Origin: Heyndrickxia oleronia
Lineage (GTDB): Bacteria > Bacillota > Bacilli > Bacillales > Bacillaceae_C
Assembly: GCF_017809215.1 (NCBI RefSeq)
Contig: NZ_CP065424.1
Location: forward strand, 3,442,001 to 3,506,000
Direction: 5' to 3'
Length of the DNA: 64,000 bases
Each line of letters opens with the position of its first letter. Position 1 is the first letter of the stretch. The notes under the pieces were generated by a model that ran no database searches, was not told the origin of the DNA, and saw nothing but the letters and a program-made list of their open reading frames with translations. Below, piece by piece: positions 16,515-25,733 of this stretch. Position numbers and translations under genes: made by a program.

Positions 16515-17309
16515 TTAATCAGCAATAAATGAATCATGCACTCTTTTCCAAAATGGAAATGGACGAAAACGGGCAAATCGTATTTTTTCATCCGCGACAC
16601 GGAATTGAATTGACTTTACATCTTTATGTAATAGAGTCAAATGGTCAATCGTGATCATAAAATCCTGTTCTCGCACAGGTTTTAACGTACAGGTGTGATG
16701 ACCAGGAAAAATTAATGGAGAGCCAATTGTTCTAAAGACTCGATTATTAATTGATGCCATCTCAGCTAATTGAATTGCCTTTAGTGAAGGATGAATTATC
16801 GCTCCACCAAGGGCTTTATTATATGCTGTGCTTCCCGATGGAGTTGAAATACACAAACCATCTCCACGGAATCGTTCAAAATGTTGCCCTCTTACCTCTA
16901 TATCCATTACTAATGTACCTTCGACGCATTTAACGGTGGACTCATTTAAAGCTAAATATCTAGTTTCTTTCCCACCATGTTGGTACCTAATAATAACTTC
17001 AAGTAATGGGTATTCCACCACTTGGTAAGGTGTTTTAGCAATGGCAATAACTAGTTTCTCTATTTCTTCTGGAACCCAGTCGGCATAAAATCCTAAATGA
17101 CCAGTATGTATTCCAACAAAAGCGGTCTTATCTAATCGTGAACTATAACGATGGAAGGCGTATAGTAATGTACCGTCTCCACCAACAGATATAACGATAT
17201 CTGGCTGTGATTCATCATATTCTAGACCAAAATCTTGTAAGTATGTACGGATTTTATGCATTAAGCGATTCGATTCTGCATTTCCTTTTGAAGTGATTGA
17301 AAACTTCAT
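16515..17309 (-). CDS. nadK: NAD kinase
   Basis: Phosphorylates NAD to NADP using ATP or polyphosphate. The GGDGT motif is at 43-47, with NEST and a glycine-rich [15 protein letters not shown] segment that binds NAD. I use the ATG at 17309 (264 aa, starting [10 protein letters not shown]) because AGAAGG is about ten bases upstream; a GTG two codons earlier lies too close. It sits between relQ and the pseudouridine synthase on the same strand with short gaps (25 and 19 bases). This is the B. subtilis ppnK/nadF (yjbN) position. Confidence 0.95.
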   Translation of the reverse strand: MKFSITSKGNAESNRLMHKIRTYLQDFGLEYDESQPDIVISVGGDGTLLYAFHRYSSRLDKTAFVGIHTGHLGFYADWVPEEIEKLVIAIAKTPYQVVEYPLLEVIIRYQHGGKETRYLALNESTVKCVEGTLVMDIEVRGQHFERFRGDGLCISTPSGSTAYNKALGGAIIHPSLKAIQLAEMASINNRVFRTIGSPLIFPGHHTCTLKPVREQDFMITIDHLTLLHKDVKSIQFRVADEKIRFARFRPFPFWKRVHDSFIAD

Positions 17310-17340
17310 ATCCACTCACCTTCTCCCCTAACAATTGTTT

Positions 17341-17991
17341 CTATTCCATAGTCTTTTTCGTTCCACTTTTATGTTTTTCTTTATTTTTCGTAAAAAATAC
17401 CTGAGCCTCCTGTATTTCTTCACGGATCTCAGACATTTCTTCATCAAGTAGGAATGCTGCTTCTGCTGCTCGCTGAAGACGCATTTTTATGTCTTCAGGA
17501 AATTGCCCTCGATATTTATAATTTAATGAATGCTCAATGGTTGCCCAGAAATTCATCGCTAAGGTTCTGATTTGAATTTCGGCTAAAATTCTTTTTTCGC
17601 CATGAATCGTTTGGACTGGATATTCAATCACTACATGGTAGGATCTATATCCACTGGGCTTATTATTTGAAATATAATCTCTTTCTTCAATAATTTTAAA
17701 ATCATTTCTCATTCTTATCAATTCGACTACCTTTTTTATATCATCCACAAATTGACACATCATTCGAAGACCTGCTATATCTTGCATTTCTGATTCTAAT
17801 TGATCAAGAGGAATGCCCTTTTGCATTGCTTTATCTAAAATACTCGCAATTGGTTTTACGCGACCTGTTACAAACTCAATTGGCGAGTGAATATGTTCCT
17901 GTTCAAACTGAGTCCGCATACCTTTTAATTTAATCTTAAGCTCATCTACCGCTTGCTTATAAGGAGCCAAAAACTGATCCCAATGATTCAT
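17341..17991 (-). CDS. relQ: Small alarmone synthetase RelQ (YjbM)
   Basis: Synthetase-only (p)ppGpp synthase that transfers pyrophosphate from ATP to GDP or GTP. The 216-aa protein has GRVKPIASILDK, DIAGLRMMCQF, the GYRSYHVVIEYP motif and EIQIRTLAMNFWATIEHSL, all hallmarks of the SAS family. There is no hydrolase domain. I start it at the ATG at 17991 because AGAGGTG is 6 bases upstream; the open frame extends 19 codons further without a better site. It probably leads the operon relQ-nadK-yjbO and is divergent from the CYTH gene. B. subtilis yjbL, normally between yjbK and yjbM, is absent. Confidence 0.95.
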   Translation of the reverse strand: MNHWDQFLAPYKQAVDELKIKLKGMRTQFEQEHIHSPIEFVTGRVKPIASILDKAMQKGIPLDQLESEMQDIAGLRMMCQFVDDIKKVVELIRMRNDFKIIEERDYISNNKPSGYRSYHVVIEYPVQTIHGEKRILAEIQIRTLAMNFWATIEHSLNYKYRGQFPEDIKMRLQRAAEAAFLLDEEMSEIREEIQEAQVFFTKNKEKHKSGTKKTME

Positions 17992-18138
17992 TCCCATCAC
18001 CTCTAACACAAAACTCAATATGGAGACCATTTTCCTTTTCATTATCATTTTACCATATTTCTAGATTGCACACGCAAGACAACTATTGATAAAATGCATG
18101 TAGACATGAATTATACTATGAGACTATAGGAGAAAAAA

Positions 18139-18711
18139 ATGAGTAGTGAAATTGAAATTGAATTTAAAAACATCGTTACTGAATCAGAATTTGAACATAT
18201 TAAAAGTACATTTTCAGTAAAAGATCAGGATTTTCACAGTCAGGATAATTATTATTTTGATACTCCATCCTTTTTATTAAGAAAAAAAAGCTGTGCCCTA
18301 CGGATACGACATAAAAAGGATGTCTATGAGTTAACACTAAAACAGCCTGCTGATGTTGGATTATTAGAAACCAATGAAATCATCACTCCGAGTGAATTTA
18401 ACGAAATGATTTCTATTGGAAAACTTCCAAACAATGAAGTACGGAACAAGCTCGAAGGAATGAACATACCACTTGATGATTTAACCTATTTTGGTTGTTT
18501 AACGACCAAACGTGCTGAAAAAAAAGTGTTAAATGGATTACTTGTATTTGACATTAGTTCCTATTTAAATGTAACAGATTATGAGATAGAATATGAAGTG
18601 ACTGACTATCACCAAGGAAAGAAGAATTTTCATTTATTAATGAATCAGCTAAACATTCCGATTCGAAAAACCGATAATAAAATTGTACGATTCTATAAGG
18701 CTCTTTTCTAA
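18139..18711 (+). CDS. yjbK: CYTH-domain protein (YjbK), probable triphosphatase
   Basis: A 190-aa CYTH-fold protein. The family signature ExExK is at 6-10 (EIEIEFK). Alternating charged beta strands follow: LRIRHKKDVYELTLKQ and YEIEYEVTDYHQGKK. CYTH enzymes act on triphosphates such as inorganic tripolyphosphate or thiamine triphosphate with Mg2+. AGGAG precedes the ATG. It is divergent from relQ with about 150 bases between them, which should hold both promoters. Confidence 0.9.
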   Translation: MSSEIEIEFKNIVTESEFEHIKSTFSVKDQDFHSQDNYYFDTPSFLLRKKSCALRIRHKKDVYELTLKQPADVGLLETNEIITPSEFNEMISIGKLPNNEVRNKLEGMNIPLDDLTYFGCLTTKRAEKKVLNGLLVFDISSYLNVTDYEIEYEVTDYHQGKKNFHLLMNQLNIPIRKTDNKIVRFYKALF

Positions 18712-18834
18712 TACTTTGTTACTTTTGTTATTAAAGGTTAACTATATCGAAAAAAAGAGCTCGAATCCTGATTTTTTAAAGGATTATTCTAAGTGCGAAA
18801 AGCAACAATCAATAAATAAAAGAGGAACAATGAA

Positions 18835-19476
18835 ATGACAACAGTTAACCAATTTAGAACATTATTAGAGCTTCAAGCATTTCAAAATTTTTCAAACTCA
18901 ACACCTTCACAAAGTTTTAATACTAGTTCACTCTTTCAAGAGGTATTAGCAAGTGTATTACAAAACTCTTTAAATTCTGCAAGCGAGGAGGACCAATCCT
19001 CCAGTCTATATCGTTCATTAAGCACTCCATTGCCAATGAATTTCAATTATACGCAGGTAAACTCTACACCAATGAATGCCGTAAAACAAATCACTGCGCC
19101 TAAAGATATTGAAGCTATTATCCAAAAGGCAAGTGAGCAATTTAATTTGCCTACAAAATTAATCCAGTCAGTGATTCATCAAGAATCTGGCTTCAACACA
19201 AATGCTGTTAGTCGATCTGGTGCAGCAGGCTTAATGCAACTTATGCCATCAACAGCCAAAAGCTTAGGGGTAACCGATGTTTTCGACGCCGAGCAAAATG
19301 TATTGGCTGGGAGCAAATATTTAAAAAGCATGCTTGACCGATACAATGGAAATGTTTCCTTAGCACTTGCGGCTTATAATGCCGGACCAGGAAATGTTGA
19401 CAAGTATGATGGAATTCCGCCATTTAAAGAAACACAAAATTACGTAAAAAAGGTAACAGATCATTTTTATAGTTAA
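18835..19476 (+). CDS. yjbJ: Lytic transglycosylase, SLT domain (YjbJ)
   Basis: Cleaves the MurNAc-GlcNAc bond of peptidoglycan. Residues 1-85 are low-complexity, Ser/Asn/Gln-rich and without a clear signal peptide. Residues 90-213 are the SLT fold: IHQESGFN with catalytic Glu117, SGAAGLMQLMPSTAKSLG, and LALAAYNAGPGNV. AGAGGAA lies before the ATG. The position between yjbK and yjbI matches B. subtilis yjbJ (cwlQ). Absence of a signal peptide is normal for this protein; how it reaches the wall is not evident here. Confidence 0.9.
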   Translation: MTTVNQFRTLLELQAFQNFSNSTPSQSFNTSSLFQEVLASVLQNSLNSASEEDQSSSLYRSLSTPLPMNFNYTQVNSTPMNAVKQITAPKDIEAIIQKASEQFNLPTKLIQSVIHQESGFNTNAVSRSGAAGLMQLMPSTAKSLGVTDVFDAEQNVLAGSKYLKSMLDRYNGNVSLALAAYNAGPGNVDKYDGIPPFKETQNYVKKVTDHFYS

Positions 19477-19484
19477 TATTGACG

Positions 19485-19526
19485 AAAACGCTATTCCTAT
19501 TGATGAATAAGAGTAGCGTTTTTTTA
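19485..19526 (+). terminator. Terminator of yjbJ
   Basis: Stem AAAACGCTATTC / GAGTAGCGTTTT followed by T residues, just after the stop codon. Confidence 0.85.
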
Positions 19527-19654
19527 GTCTTTTCTGGATATTTTGCTCCAAAAAACAAAATATAATAATGAAAAAGCGATTTGTTTGAGTTATTTTACTC
19601 CCATTGCTACAATAAACGTACATGATCAATTATATATTAAAAGGAGATATTCAT

Positions 19655-20056
19655 ATGGTAGGTAAACGTATTGTACCGTATGAGGTAATCGGGGAAAAAG
19701 CACTGCATAATCTTGTTGATGCATTTTACTCTAAAGTAGCGAAACATCCCGATCTAATCCCAATTTTTCCAGATGACTTATCGGAAGTTGCACAAAAACA
19801 AAAAATGTTTTTAACTGAATACTTAGGTGGACCGAAACTTTATACTGAAGTACATGGACATCCAATGATGCGTGCGCGCCATCTTCCACATGAGATTACG
19901 CCAACACGTGCGAGAGCGTGGTTATCATGTATGAGTGAAGCAATGGATGAAATAAAATTAGATGGAACAATACGTGATGAGTTTTTTTCTAGATTAGTAC
20001 TTACCGCAAGGCATATGGTCAACACACCTGACACAGTGATAGGTGAAGAAAATTGA
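19655..20056 (+). CDS. yjbI: Group II truncated haemoglobin (YjbI)
   Basis: A 133-aa 2/2 globin that binds haem and O2. His76 in RARHLPHEI is the proximal ligand, and Trp89 matches the conserved G8 Trp of group II. I start at the ATG at 19655, 8 bases after AAGGAGA; upstream in-frame codons lie before that site. Its stop overlaps the start of spxH (TTGA), so the two are translated as a unit, as in the B. subtilis yjbIH operon. The pairing suggests a link between oxidative or nitrosative chemistry and SpxH activity. Confidence 0.94.
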   Translation: MVGKRIVPYEVIGEKALHNLVDAFYSKVAKHPDLIPIFPDDLSEVAQKQKMFLTEYLGGPKLYTEVHGHPMMRARHLPHEITPTRARAWLSCMSEAMDEIKLDGTIRDEFFSRLVLTARHMVNTPDTVIGEEN

Positions 20057-20925
20057 AAGATAATCTACTTCCTAACTATCATTGCTGTTTAAATGCAGAA
20101 AAGAAGCCTTTGGAAATTTATATATTTGTTGATCCGTTATGTCCTGAATGTTGGGCATTAGAGCCAATCATCAAAAAGCTACAGCTTGAATACGGGAAAT
20201 ACTTCCGCTTAAAGCATGTTTTAAGCACCGATCTAACCCGGTTGAATTTCAGCTCTAAGAAGTATGAATCAATTGCACAACTTTGGGAGAAAACAGCAAA
20301 TAGAACTGGAATGTCGTGTGATGGTGATCTCTGGTTTGAAAACCCTATTTCAACCCCCTATCTTCCATCTATTGCTATTAAAGCGGCTGAATTACAGGGA
20401 AGAAAAGCGGGTATCAGGTTTCTGCGAAAAGTCCAAGAGGTTTTGTTTCTGGAAAAGCAAAATGTATCGAATTTAGATATTCTTACTGAGTGTGCTCGGA
20501 GTATCAACTTAGATATTGATGAATTTTTGAATGATATCCATTCAGATAGTGCAGCAAAAGCTTTTCAATGTGATTTAAAAATATTATCTGAAATGGAAGT
20601 AAGTGAAATTCCTTCACTTGTATTTTTCAATGAAAATATTGAAGATGAAGGATTAAAAATAACCGGTCTTTATCCATATAAGGTTTATGTTCAAATTATT
20701 CAAGAAATGCTAGATGAAAAACCAGTGCCCGCCCAGTTACCATCATTGGAACAGTTTCTAAAAATATTTAAGCTTGTAGCTTCTAAGGAAATAGCAATGG
20801 TCTATGATATGTCAATTACCGAGGTAGAAAAAGAATTAAAAAAATGGGTATTACAACAGAAGGTAAGAGTAATAAAAGGGAAATACGGTACTTTTTGGAG
20901 CTATATTGATAAAGAAACTAAATAG
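20053..20925 (+). CDS. spxH: ClpXP adaptor SpxH (YjbH), DsbA-like fold
   Basis: Adaptor that presents Spx to ClpXP for degradation. The 290-aa protein has a thioredoxin/DsbA-like N-terminus with CPEC at 30-33 inside [13 protein letters not shown]. The TTG at 20053 overlaps the yjbI stop by 4 bases, and AGGTGA at 20041-20046 is its ribosome site. Spx itself is encoded 6 kb away at 26.4 kb in the same block, and MecA lies between. In B. subtilis and S. aureus loss of YjbH raises Spx levels. Confidence 0.93.
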   Translation: MKDNLLPNYHCCLNAEKKPLEIYIFVDPLCPECWALEPIIKKLQLEYGKYFRLKHVLSTDLTRLNFSSKKYESIAQLWEKTANRTGMSCDGDLWFENPISTPYLPSIAIKAAELQGRKAGIRFLRKVQEVLFLEKQNVSNLDILTECARSINLDIDEFLNDIHSDSAAKAFQCDLKILSEMEVSEIPSLVFFNENIEDEGLKITGLYPYKVYVQIIQEMLDEKPVPAQLPSLEQFLKIFKLVASKEIAMVYDMSITEVEKELKKWVLQQKVRVIKGKYGTFWSYIDKETK

Positions 20926-20941
20926 GTTATCGATAATAATA

Positions 20942-21122
20942 AAAGCACAAGTGCTTTGGTAAGTCTCAACAAGCAAATGTTCCAGGAAGGGTGAACTTTA
21001 CCTTTCTAAAAGCATATCGGTTCTGGATTTTCCCAATGAAGTCTGCTCTTTATTGGACCTCAAGGGGCTAGGCGATGGACCGTATCAAGACTGCCTTAAC
21101 TTTAGAAACTGTACTAAAGTTT
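20942..21122 (+). other. Structured intergenic segment, possible RNA
   Basis: This segment looks visibly richer in GC than its flanks and is full of inverted repeats: AAAGCAC/GTGCTTT (20942-20957), CGGTTC/GGACCG (21018-21023 with 21077-21082), CCAAT/ATTGG inside it, AGTCT/AGACT reaching across it, and AACTTTAG/CTAAAGTT at the end (about 21099-21121). It codes for nothing plausible. It could be the 3' UTR of yjbIH, a small RNA or an old repeat. I recognise no named RNA. Confidence 0.35.
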
Positions 21123-21134
21123 TCATATTCAATA

Positions 21135-21170
21135 AAAAAAGAATTTGGCTAAGCGTCAAATTCTTTTTTG
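21135..21170 (+). terminator. Terminator downstream of spxH
   Basis: Stem AAAAAAGAATTTG / CAAATTCTTTTTT with a 9-base loop and a long T-run. It probably ends transcripts of the yjbI-spxH operon and the structured segment. Confidence 0.88.
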
Positions 21171-21214
21171 TTTAAGTTTTTTTTGCTATTTAGATACTAA
21201 TAAAATAGTTCGGC

Positions 21215-21338
21215 AAGTCCTTCACTTCACTGAGAAAAGAGCTGCAAACCATATAAGAACAATCAAACCTTTATTTTATAAGGTGTATTGGCCGGTAGTA
21301 TGGCTTTTACAAAAGCTGCAAACTATATAAAAACAGCC
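21215..21338 (+). repeat. Dispersed intergenic repeat, copy B
   Basis: About 124 bp. It shares AAGTCCTTCA, CACTGAGAAAAGAGCTG, ATAAGAAC, GGTGTA, GCCGGTAGTATGG, GCTTTTACAAAAGC and AAAACAGCC in the same order as copy A. An open frame across it is incidental. Confidence 0.8.
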
Positions 21339-21371
21339 CTTATATTTATACACCAAGGTTTTATAGCATAA

Positions 21372-21479
21372 GAAAAAGACCTTGCAAATACAAGGCCTTT
21401 CTCAACACGAACAAAGGGGATGGGAGAAATTTTTCACGGTCAAACAAAGGGGTATATGTTTGTTTGTGATCAACTTCAC
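21372..21479 (-). ncRNA. roxS: RoxS/RsaE small regulatory RNA
   Basis: On the - strand the segment holds two CCCCTTTGT motifs (21444-21452 and 21411-21419 on the + strand as ACAAAGGGG), separated by GTGAAAAATTTCTCCCAT, then a terminator stem AAAGGCCTTG / CAAGGTCTTT with a T-run. This arrangement matches the conserved core of RsaE of S. aureus and RoxS of B. subtilis, an RNA that represses TCA-cycle and respiratory mRNAs by pairing its C-rich loops with ribosome sites. The 5' end is estimated from the -10 box. Its location after the spxH region, near a small membrane-protein gene, is as I recall it in B. subtilis. Confidence 0.87.
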
Positions 21480-21485
21480 ACCCTT

Positions 21486-21546
21486 ACTATAGCATGATTT
21501 AACTTGTATGTGCAAGTCTATGTTAAGACTTTCACAATATTGTCAA
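21486..21546 (-). promoter_or_regulatory. Promoter and probable Rex/ResD region of roxS
   Basis: TATAGT (21486-21491) and TTGCAC (21510-21515) with an 18-base spacer on the - strand. Just upstream, TTGACAATATTGTGAA (21531-21546) is an imperfect palindrome containing TTGTGAA, a word found in both Rex and ResD sites. RoxS is known to be under ResD and Rex control in B. subtilis; the site assignment here is by eye. Confidence 0.6.
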
Positions 21547-21622
21547 AAACAAGTGATAATGCAATCCGATTGATCATATGCTTATATAAGAGAAAGAATA
21601 TTCGGAAGGAGTTTACTTTCAA

Positions 21623-21799
21623 ATGAAAAAATTTATGATTCCTATGTTCAGTGTTTTTATCCTCCTTGCATTTTGTATGAACATTCTTGGACTCATGAAG
21701 CTCCTTCCCCTTTTTATTACGAGTCCGATTCTTTTTATAGCTTTATTTATTTTTCTTCTTTACTTAAACAACCGAAATCAATTTCGTGGTTTCCATTAA
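21623..21799 (+). CDS. 58-aa two-segment membrane protein
   Basis: ATG at 21623 follows GGAAGGAG (21604-21611). The product begins MKKFMIPMFSVFILLAFCMN and has two hydrophobic stretches, about 5-24 and 31-48, then a basic tail (NNRNQFRGFH). A clear terminator follows the stop. I know no function. It is divergent from the roxS RNA and convergent with pepF; B. subtilis carries a similar-sized gene, yizD, in this place, but I cannot confirm homology. Confidence 0.75.
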   Translation: MKKFMIPMFSVFILLAFCMNILGLMKLLPLFITSPILFIALFIFLLYLNNRNQFRGFH

Positions 21800-21833
21800 G
21801 AGAGGGTACCAAATTTTGGCACCCTCTCTTTCC
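21799..21833. terminator. Bidirectional terminator between the small gene and pepF
   Basis: AGAGAGGGT / ACCCTCTCT stem, with an inner GGTACC / GGCACC extension, followed by T-rich DNA on the + strand. pepF ends at 21839 on the other strand. Confidence 0.85.
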
Positions 21834-21838
21834 TTTTA

Positions 21839-23656
21839 TTATGATAATAAGCTTTCAAGCTCATTAAGTTTTTCTTCAAACACCTTCAATGCTGCTTCAA
21901 TTGGTTGTGAAGAAGTCATATCCACGCCTGCTTTCTTTAGCACTTCAATTGGATAATCTGAACTACCCGCAGATAAGAAATTCTTAATATAACGTTCAAC
22001 CGCAGGTTTCCCTTCTTCAAGAATTTGAGCACTTAATGCAGTTGCAGCACTAAAACCTGTTGCATATTGATAAACGTAATAATTGTAGTAGAAATGTGGA
22101 ATTCGTGACCATTCTAATCCTATTTGTTCATCAATTACAATATCATCTCCACCGAAATATTTTTTATTCAGCTCATAATATTCTTTCGTTAGCATTTCGG
22201 CAGTTAATGCTTCTCCATTTTGTTCTTTTTGATGGATTAAATGTTCAAACTCTGCAAACATCGTTTGGCGGAAAACTGTACCTCTGAAGCCTTCTAGGTA
22301 ATGATTAAGTAAATAAATTCTCTTTTGCTCATCATCAATCGTTTTTAATAAATAATCATTTAGTAAAGCTTCATTACATGTAGAAGCCACTTCAGCAACA
22401 AAAATTGAGTAATCCCCATACGTATATGGCTGATTTTTTCTTGTGTAATAACTATGAACACTGTGACCAAATTCATGTGCTAAGGTAAAAAGATTATTCA
22501 CATTGTCCTGCCAGTTCATCAAAATATAAGGATTTGTTCCATATGCTCCGGATGAATAGGCACCACTCCGTTTCCCCTTATTTTCAACCACATCAACCCA
22601 TCGATTTTCAAAGCCTTCTTTTAAGATCTCTTGATATTCTTCACCTAATGGGGCAAGACCTTTTAAAACCATTTCTTTTGCTTCTTCATATGTTACTTTC
22701 ATTTCTACATCTTTAACAAGAGGTGTATACAAATCATACATATGTAGTTCATCAACACCTAATACCTTTTTACGCAGCTTCACATACTTATGTAAAAGAT
22801 GAAGATTCTTGTTAACGGTATTCACCAGATTATCATAAACACTTTCAGGTATATTATTATTTGATAATGCCGCTTCACGTGCAGATTGATAATTTCTTAC
22901 TTTTGCATTGAAGTTATCTCGTTTTACTTGACCACCTAATGTACTAGCAAATGTATTTTTGAAATTACCGTATGTTTCATATAGCTTTTCAAATGCTTCT
23001 TTACGAACACGTTGATCAGCACTTTCTAAGAAACGAGTATAACGACCATGTGTGATTTGCACTTCTTCGCCATTCTCATCTTTAATGGTTGGAAATTCAA
23101 GATCCGCATTATTTAACATACCAAACGTATTACTAGAAGCATTCATCACTTCTGCTGCTTGTGCCAATAATGCTTCTTGATCTGCTGATAATACATGTGG
23201 TCTTTGGAGATTAATTTGTTCAAGTGCATGTTTGTACACTTGTAATTCACTTTTTTCATTTAGAAAACTTGCTAATTTATCCTCATCAATAGATAAAATC
23301 TCTGGAACTAAGTAAGCAAATGCGCTCCCCATTTCTGCAAGGAGACTATTCATGCGGCTATCTAAACCTTGATAAAATGAATTGGTAGTATCTTGGTCAC
23401 TACGCATATGAGAGTATGCATATAACTTGCCTAATCTTTCAGCAACCTCATCTTGAAAAGTTAATGCTTCGAAAAGTTTCTCTGCATTATCTCCTAGTTT
23501 CCCCTTAAACTGCTCTGCACTTGGTAATAATTCTTTTACTTCTTTATATTCCTTATCCCAAGCTTCATCATTGGCAAAAATATCTTCTAATCTCCAAGTT
23601 AGCTCTTCCTGAACCTCATTTCGGCTTGGTAGTGATTTTGTTGTTGTATTAGTCAT
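21839..23656 (-). CDS. pepF: Oligoendopeptidase F
   Basis: Cytoplasmic M3-family zinc metallopeptidase that degrades short peptides. The 605-aa length is typical. The zinc motif HEFGH is at 394-398, within AHEFGHSVHSYY, and the helical N-terminal cap matches the family. ATG at 23656 follows a GGAGG site. The position between spxH and coiA equals B. subtilis yjbG. It probably recycles peptides, including those imported by the App permeases encoded 15 kb away (inference). Confidence 0.96.
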   Translation of the reverse strand: MTNTTTKSLPSRNEVQEELTWRLEDIFANDEAWDKEYKEVKELLPSAEQFKGKLGDNAEKLFEALTFQDEVAERLGKLYAYSHMRSDQDTTNSFYQGLDSRMNSLLAEMGSAFAYLVPEILSIDEDKLASFLNEKSELQVYKHALEQINLQRPHVLSADQEALLAQAAEVMNASSNTFGMLNNADLEFPTIKDENGEEVQITHGRYTRFLESADQRVRKEAFEKLYETYGNFKNTFASTLGGQVKRDNFNAKVRNYQSAREAALSNNNIPESVYDNLVNTVNKNLHLLHKYVKLRKKVLGVDELHMYDLYTPLVKDVEMKVTYEEAKEMVLKGLAPLGEEYQEILKEGFENRWVDVVENKGKRSGAYSSGAYGTNPYILMNWQDNVNNLFTLAHEFGHSVHSYYTRKNQPYTYGDYSIFVAEVASTCNEALLNDYLLKTIDDEQKRIYLLNHYLEGFRGTVFRQTMFAEFEHLIHQKEQNGEALTAEMLTKEYYELNKKYFGGDDIVIDEQIGLEWSRIPHFYYNYYVYQYATGFSAATALSAQILEEGKPAVERYIKNFLSAGSSDYPIEVLKKAGVDMTSSQPIEAALKVFEEKLNELESLLS

Positions 23657-23742
23657 TATGATGCCTCCATTCTTTCGAAAATCGAAATTTATATCTATAA
23701 TAACATTCTATGCGAAATGAAAAAATCCTGCAAAAAATATGA

Positions 23743-24927
23743 TTATTCACTATATAATTTCTTTTCCATCTCTTCTTCAAGCTTTATCATATCCTCTATA
23801 TTGTTTGGAATGGAAAATGATTTATTCATCTGAAACTGTCCTTTTTGAATTTCATTTAAATAACCTAAATAGGTGAGTTTTTTTAGATATTGGTAGATCA
23901 TTTGCTTAATAAAATCATGTCTTATTAGTGGAAGCTGCCTCATTTTTATATGCTTTCTTTGTATACGTTTATGAAATGTCCTTTCCAGATTTGACAGAAT
24001 AATCATTCCCCCTTTTTTTGTATGAATAAAGGCGTCGGACCAAAGATAATATTGCCATTCGATTGGGTGAGACTTACATATGCCCATGAAATTTACGGGA
24101 ATACCAATTTGAGGCGGCAATAGCAAAGGAGAATGGTTGTTATAGTAAATAGCATTTAAGAAAGGATCCTTTAAATTTTTCGCATAGATCATCTTTTTTT
24201 GCACCCATTTTCTCTTTTCATTTAACCAGAAACGATAATCAATATTGATGGAACTGGTTGAAAAATTAAATGGAAAGTCAAGCTTTGAAAGTGGAAGTGT
24301 TGTTTGACTTGCTAATACTTTTGTTATGGTCACGGGGGTAAGATGGGATAGCAGGGAGAAATTTTTTGTATTGGGGTCATAACTAAAAAGGTGTATTTGA
24401 TCATCTCTATGAAACTGGGTAAATGCCCAGTGAAAGTCATTTAGCTGATATATATTCATTAAGTGGTGATTCCCTTTTATATCAAGCGTTCCACCAAAGA
24501 TCCAAAAGGGTTCTATACCTACAGAAGTATAACACCTGCTTCGTTTAATCATATTATCTAACGGTATGGAAGAGCATTGATATTCAATAGCATATATTTT
24601 TCTCTTTTTCCATACCAATAAGTCTGGTCGTTGTTGTATTTTAGGTAGATACTTTTCCACCTCTACAGTCAAACCTTTATAATGTAGCCACTTAAATAAA
24701 TCAATTTTTCCCTGTAGATGGAATGCACTCTCTGGTTCCGAGGTTGAACCACAAATTGCAAATGGAAGATGTGAAAAATGAGGAATTTTTACATTTCCTT
24801 TTTTTAAGACTACTTTCGCTTTACAATGTGGACAGAAAAAGGGTTGATCTTTATTGATTGATGTTCCTTTTTCCTGAGCAAAGATTAAATTAACTAACTC
24901 TCCAGTTTCATTTAATGCCGTTAGCAT
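23743..24927 (-). CDS. coiA: Competence protein CoiA-like
   Basis: A 394-aa protein induced during competence in relatives and needed for full transformation. The N-terminus has a zinc-ribbon-like CPHC (about 32-35). A nuclease-like core follows, with RPDLLVW and AIEYQCSSIPLDN resembling a PD-(D/E)xK arrangement (Asp, then Glu-x-Gln). The distal half is divergent, Lys/Ile-rich and helical. It sits just downstream of mecA, as in B. subtilis yjbF. A weak GGTGAT precedes the ATG. The gene is intact, unlike in some strains where it decays. Confidence 0.88.
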   Translation of the reverse strand: MLTALNETGELVNLIFAQEKGTSINKDQPFFCPHCKAKVVLKKGNVKIPHFSHLPFAICGSTSEPESAFHLQGKIDLFKWLHYKGLTVEVEKYLPKIQQRPDLLVWKKRKIYAIEYQCSSIPLDNMIKRSRCYTSVGIEPFWIFGGTLDIKGNHHLMNIYQLNDFHWAFTQFHRDDQIHLFSYDPNTKNFSLLSHLTPVTITKVLASQTTLPLSKLDFPFNFSTSSINIDYRFWLNEKRKWVQKKMIYAKNLKDPFLNAIYYNNHSPLLLPPQIGIPVNFMGICKSHPIEWQYYLWSDAFIHTKKGGMIILSNLERTFHKRIQRKHIKMRQLPLIRHDFIKQMIYQYLKKLTYLGYLNEIQKGQFQMNKSFSIPNNIEDMIKLEEEMEKKLYSE

Positions 24928-25034
24928 GTTTAATTGATCACCATCCTTTCTTACTACTATTCGATGGATTCAATTAAAAGTCCTACTAGAAACAGCGATT
25001 AACATAATCAGTTTTAGTTTAAAAAAACACAAAC

Positions 25035-25075
25035 AAAAAAGGATGAGCATCTATAAAAGCCCATCCTCATTTTTT
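25035..25075 (-). terminator. Terminator of mecA
   Basis: GGATGAGC / GCCCATCC stem (one G-T pair), flanked by A-runs and T-runs on both sides, just past the mecA stop. Confidence 0.82.
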
Positions 25076-25076
25076 A

Positions 25077-25733
25077 CTAATGAAAATATTTATTAATAGT
25101 TGCAAATACATTTTCATCAATAATTAGATTACCATATTCCTGGAGACGATGTACGGTTAAAGACGATTCATCTCCATATTCAAGTAGAATACTTAATAAA
25201 TTATCAATATCCTCTTCCTCGAATAGATCATCTGGAAACTCAACATATAGATAATATTTATTTTTGAAAGAAAATAATTTTGTTTGTAATTCATCTAATT
25301 CAGTTCTCTTTGATAATGAGATTACATCTTCAAATTCTTTGAAGCCCAACATAAATTCTAATGTATCATTATCATCTAAAAATTGCTTAGATTGAAAATG
25401 CTCATCAAGAAATTCTTCTATCCGATCATTGATAGGTAAATCCTTTAATTTTTCCTCAGAAATTGGTAATTCAAATCGTTGACCATCATTAGAAAGCTGT
25501 GCCTTAGTAACAAGTACTTCTAGGCCTTTATCCAATGCTTGAACTTGGATCCATAAAGGACCTTCGGGAACAAATTCTTCTTCATGATGAATTTCATCCA
25601 TCATTTCCCAAAAGAGCTCTTCACTTCGTTCACGATCATACCAAATTTCTTCGCGATTAAAGCCTCTTTCCTCAATATCGACATAAGATATATAAAACTT
25701 AACAGTATTCTCGTTAATTCGTTCAATTTCCAT
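25077..25733 (-). CDS. mecA: Adaptor protein MecA
   Basis: Adaptor that targets ComK/ComS and other clients to ClpCP. The 218-aa product starts MEIERINENTVKFYISY, typical of MecA, has an acidic linker (about 75-125), and a C-terminal ClpC-binding domain (EFEDVISLSKR to EYGNLIIDEN). An AGAAGGGAG site lies just upstream. It controls competence together with coiA and the med-comZ genes elsewhere in the window. It is separated from coiA by about 150 bases and its own terminator. Confidence 0.96.
   Translation of the reverse strand: MEIERINENTVKFYISYVDIEERGFNREEIWYDRERSEELFWEMMDEIHHEEEFVPEGPLWIQVQALDKGLEVLVTKAQLSNDGQRFELPISEEKLKDLPINDRIEEFLDEHFQSKQFLDDNDTLEFMLGFKEFEDVISLSKRTELDELQTKLFSFKNKYYLYVEFPDDLFEEEDIDNLLSILLEYGDESSLTVHRLQEYGNLIIDENVFATINKYFH

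Noticed and set aside
21145..21330. Open + strand frame across repeat copy B
   Set aside because: It starts inside a terminator and covers a repeat that is non-coding in its other copies.
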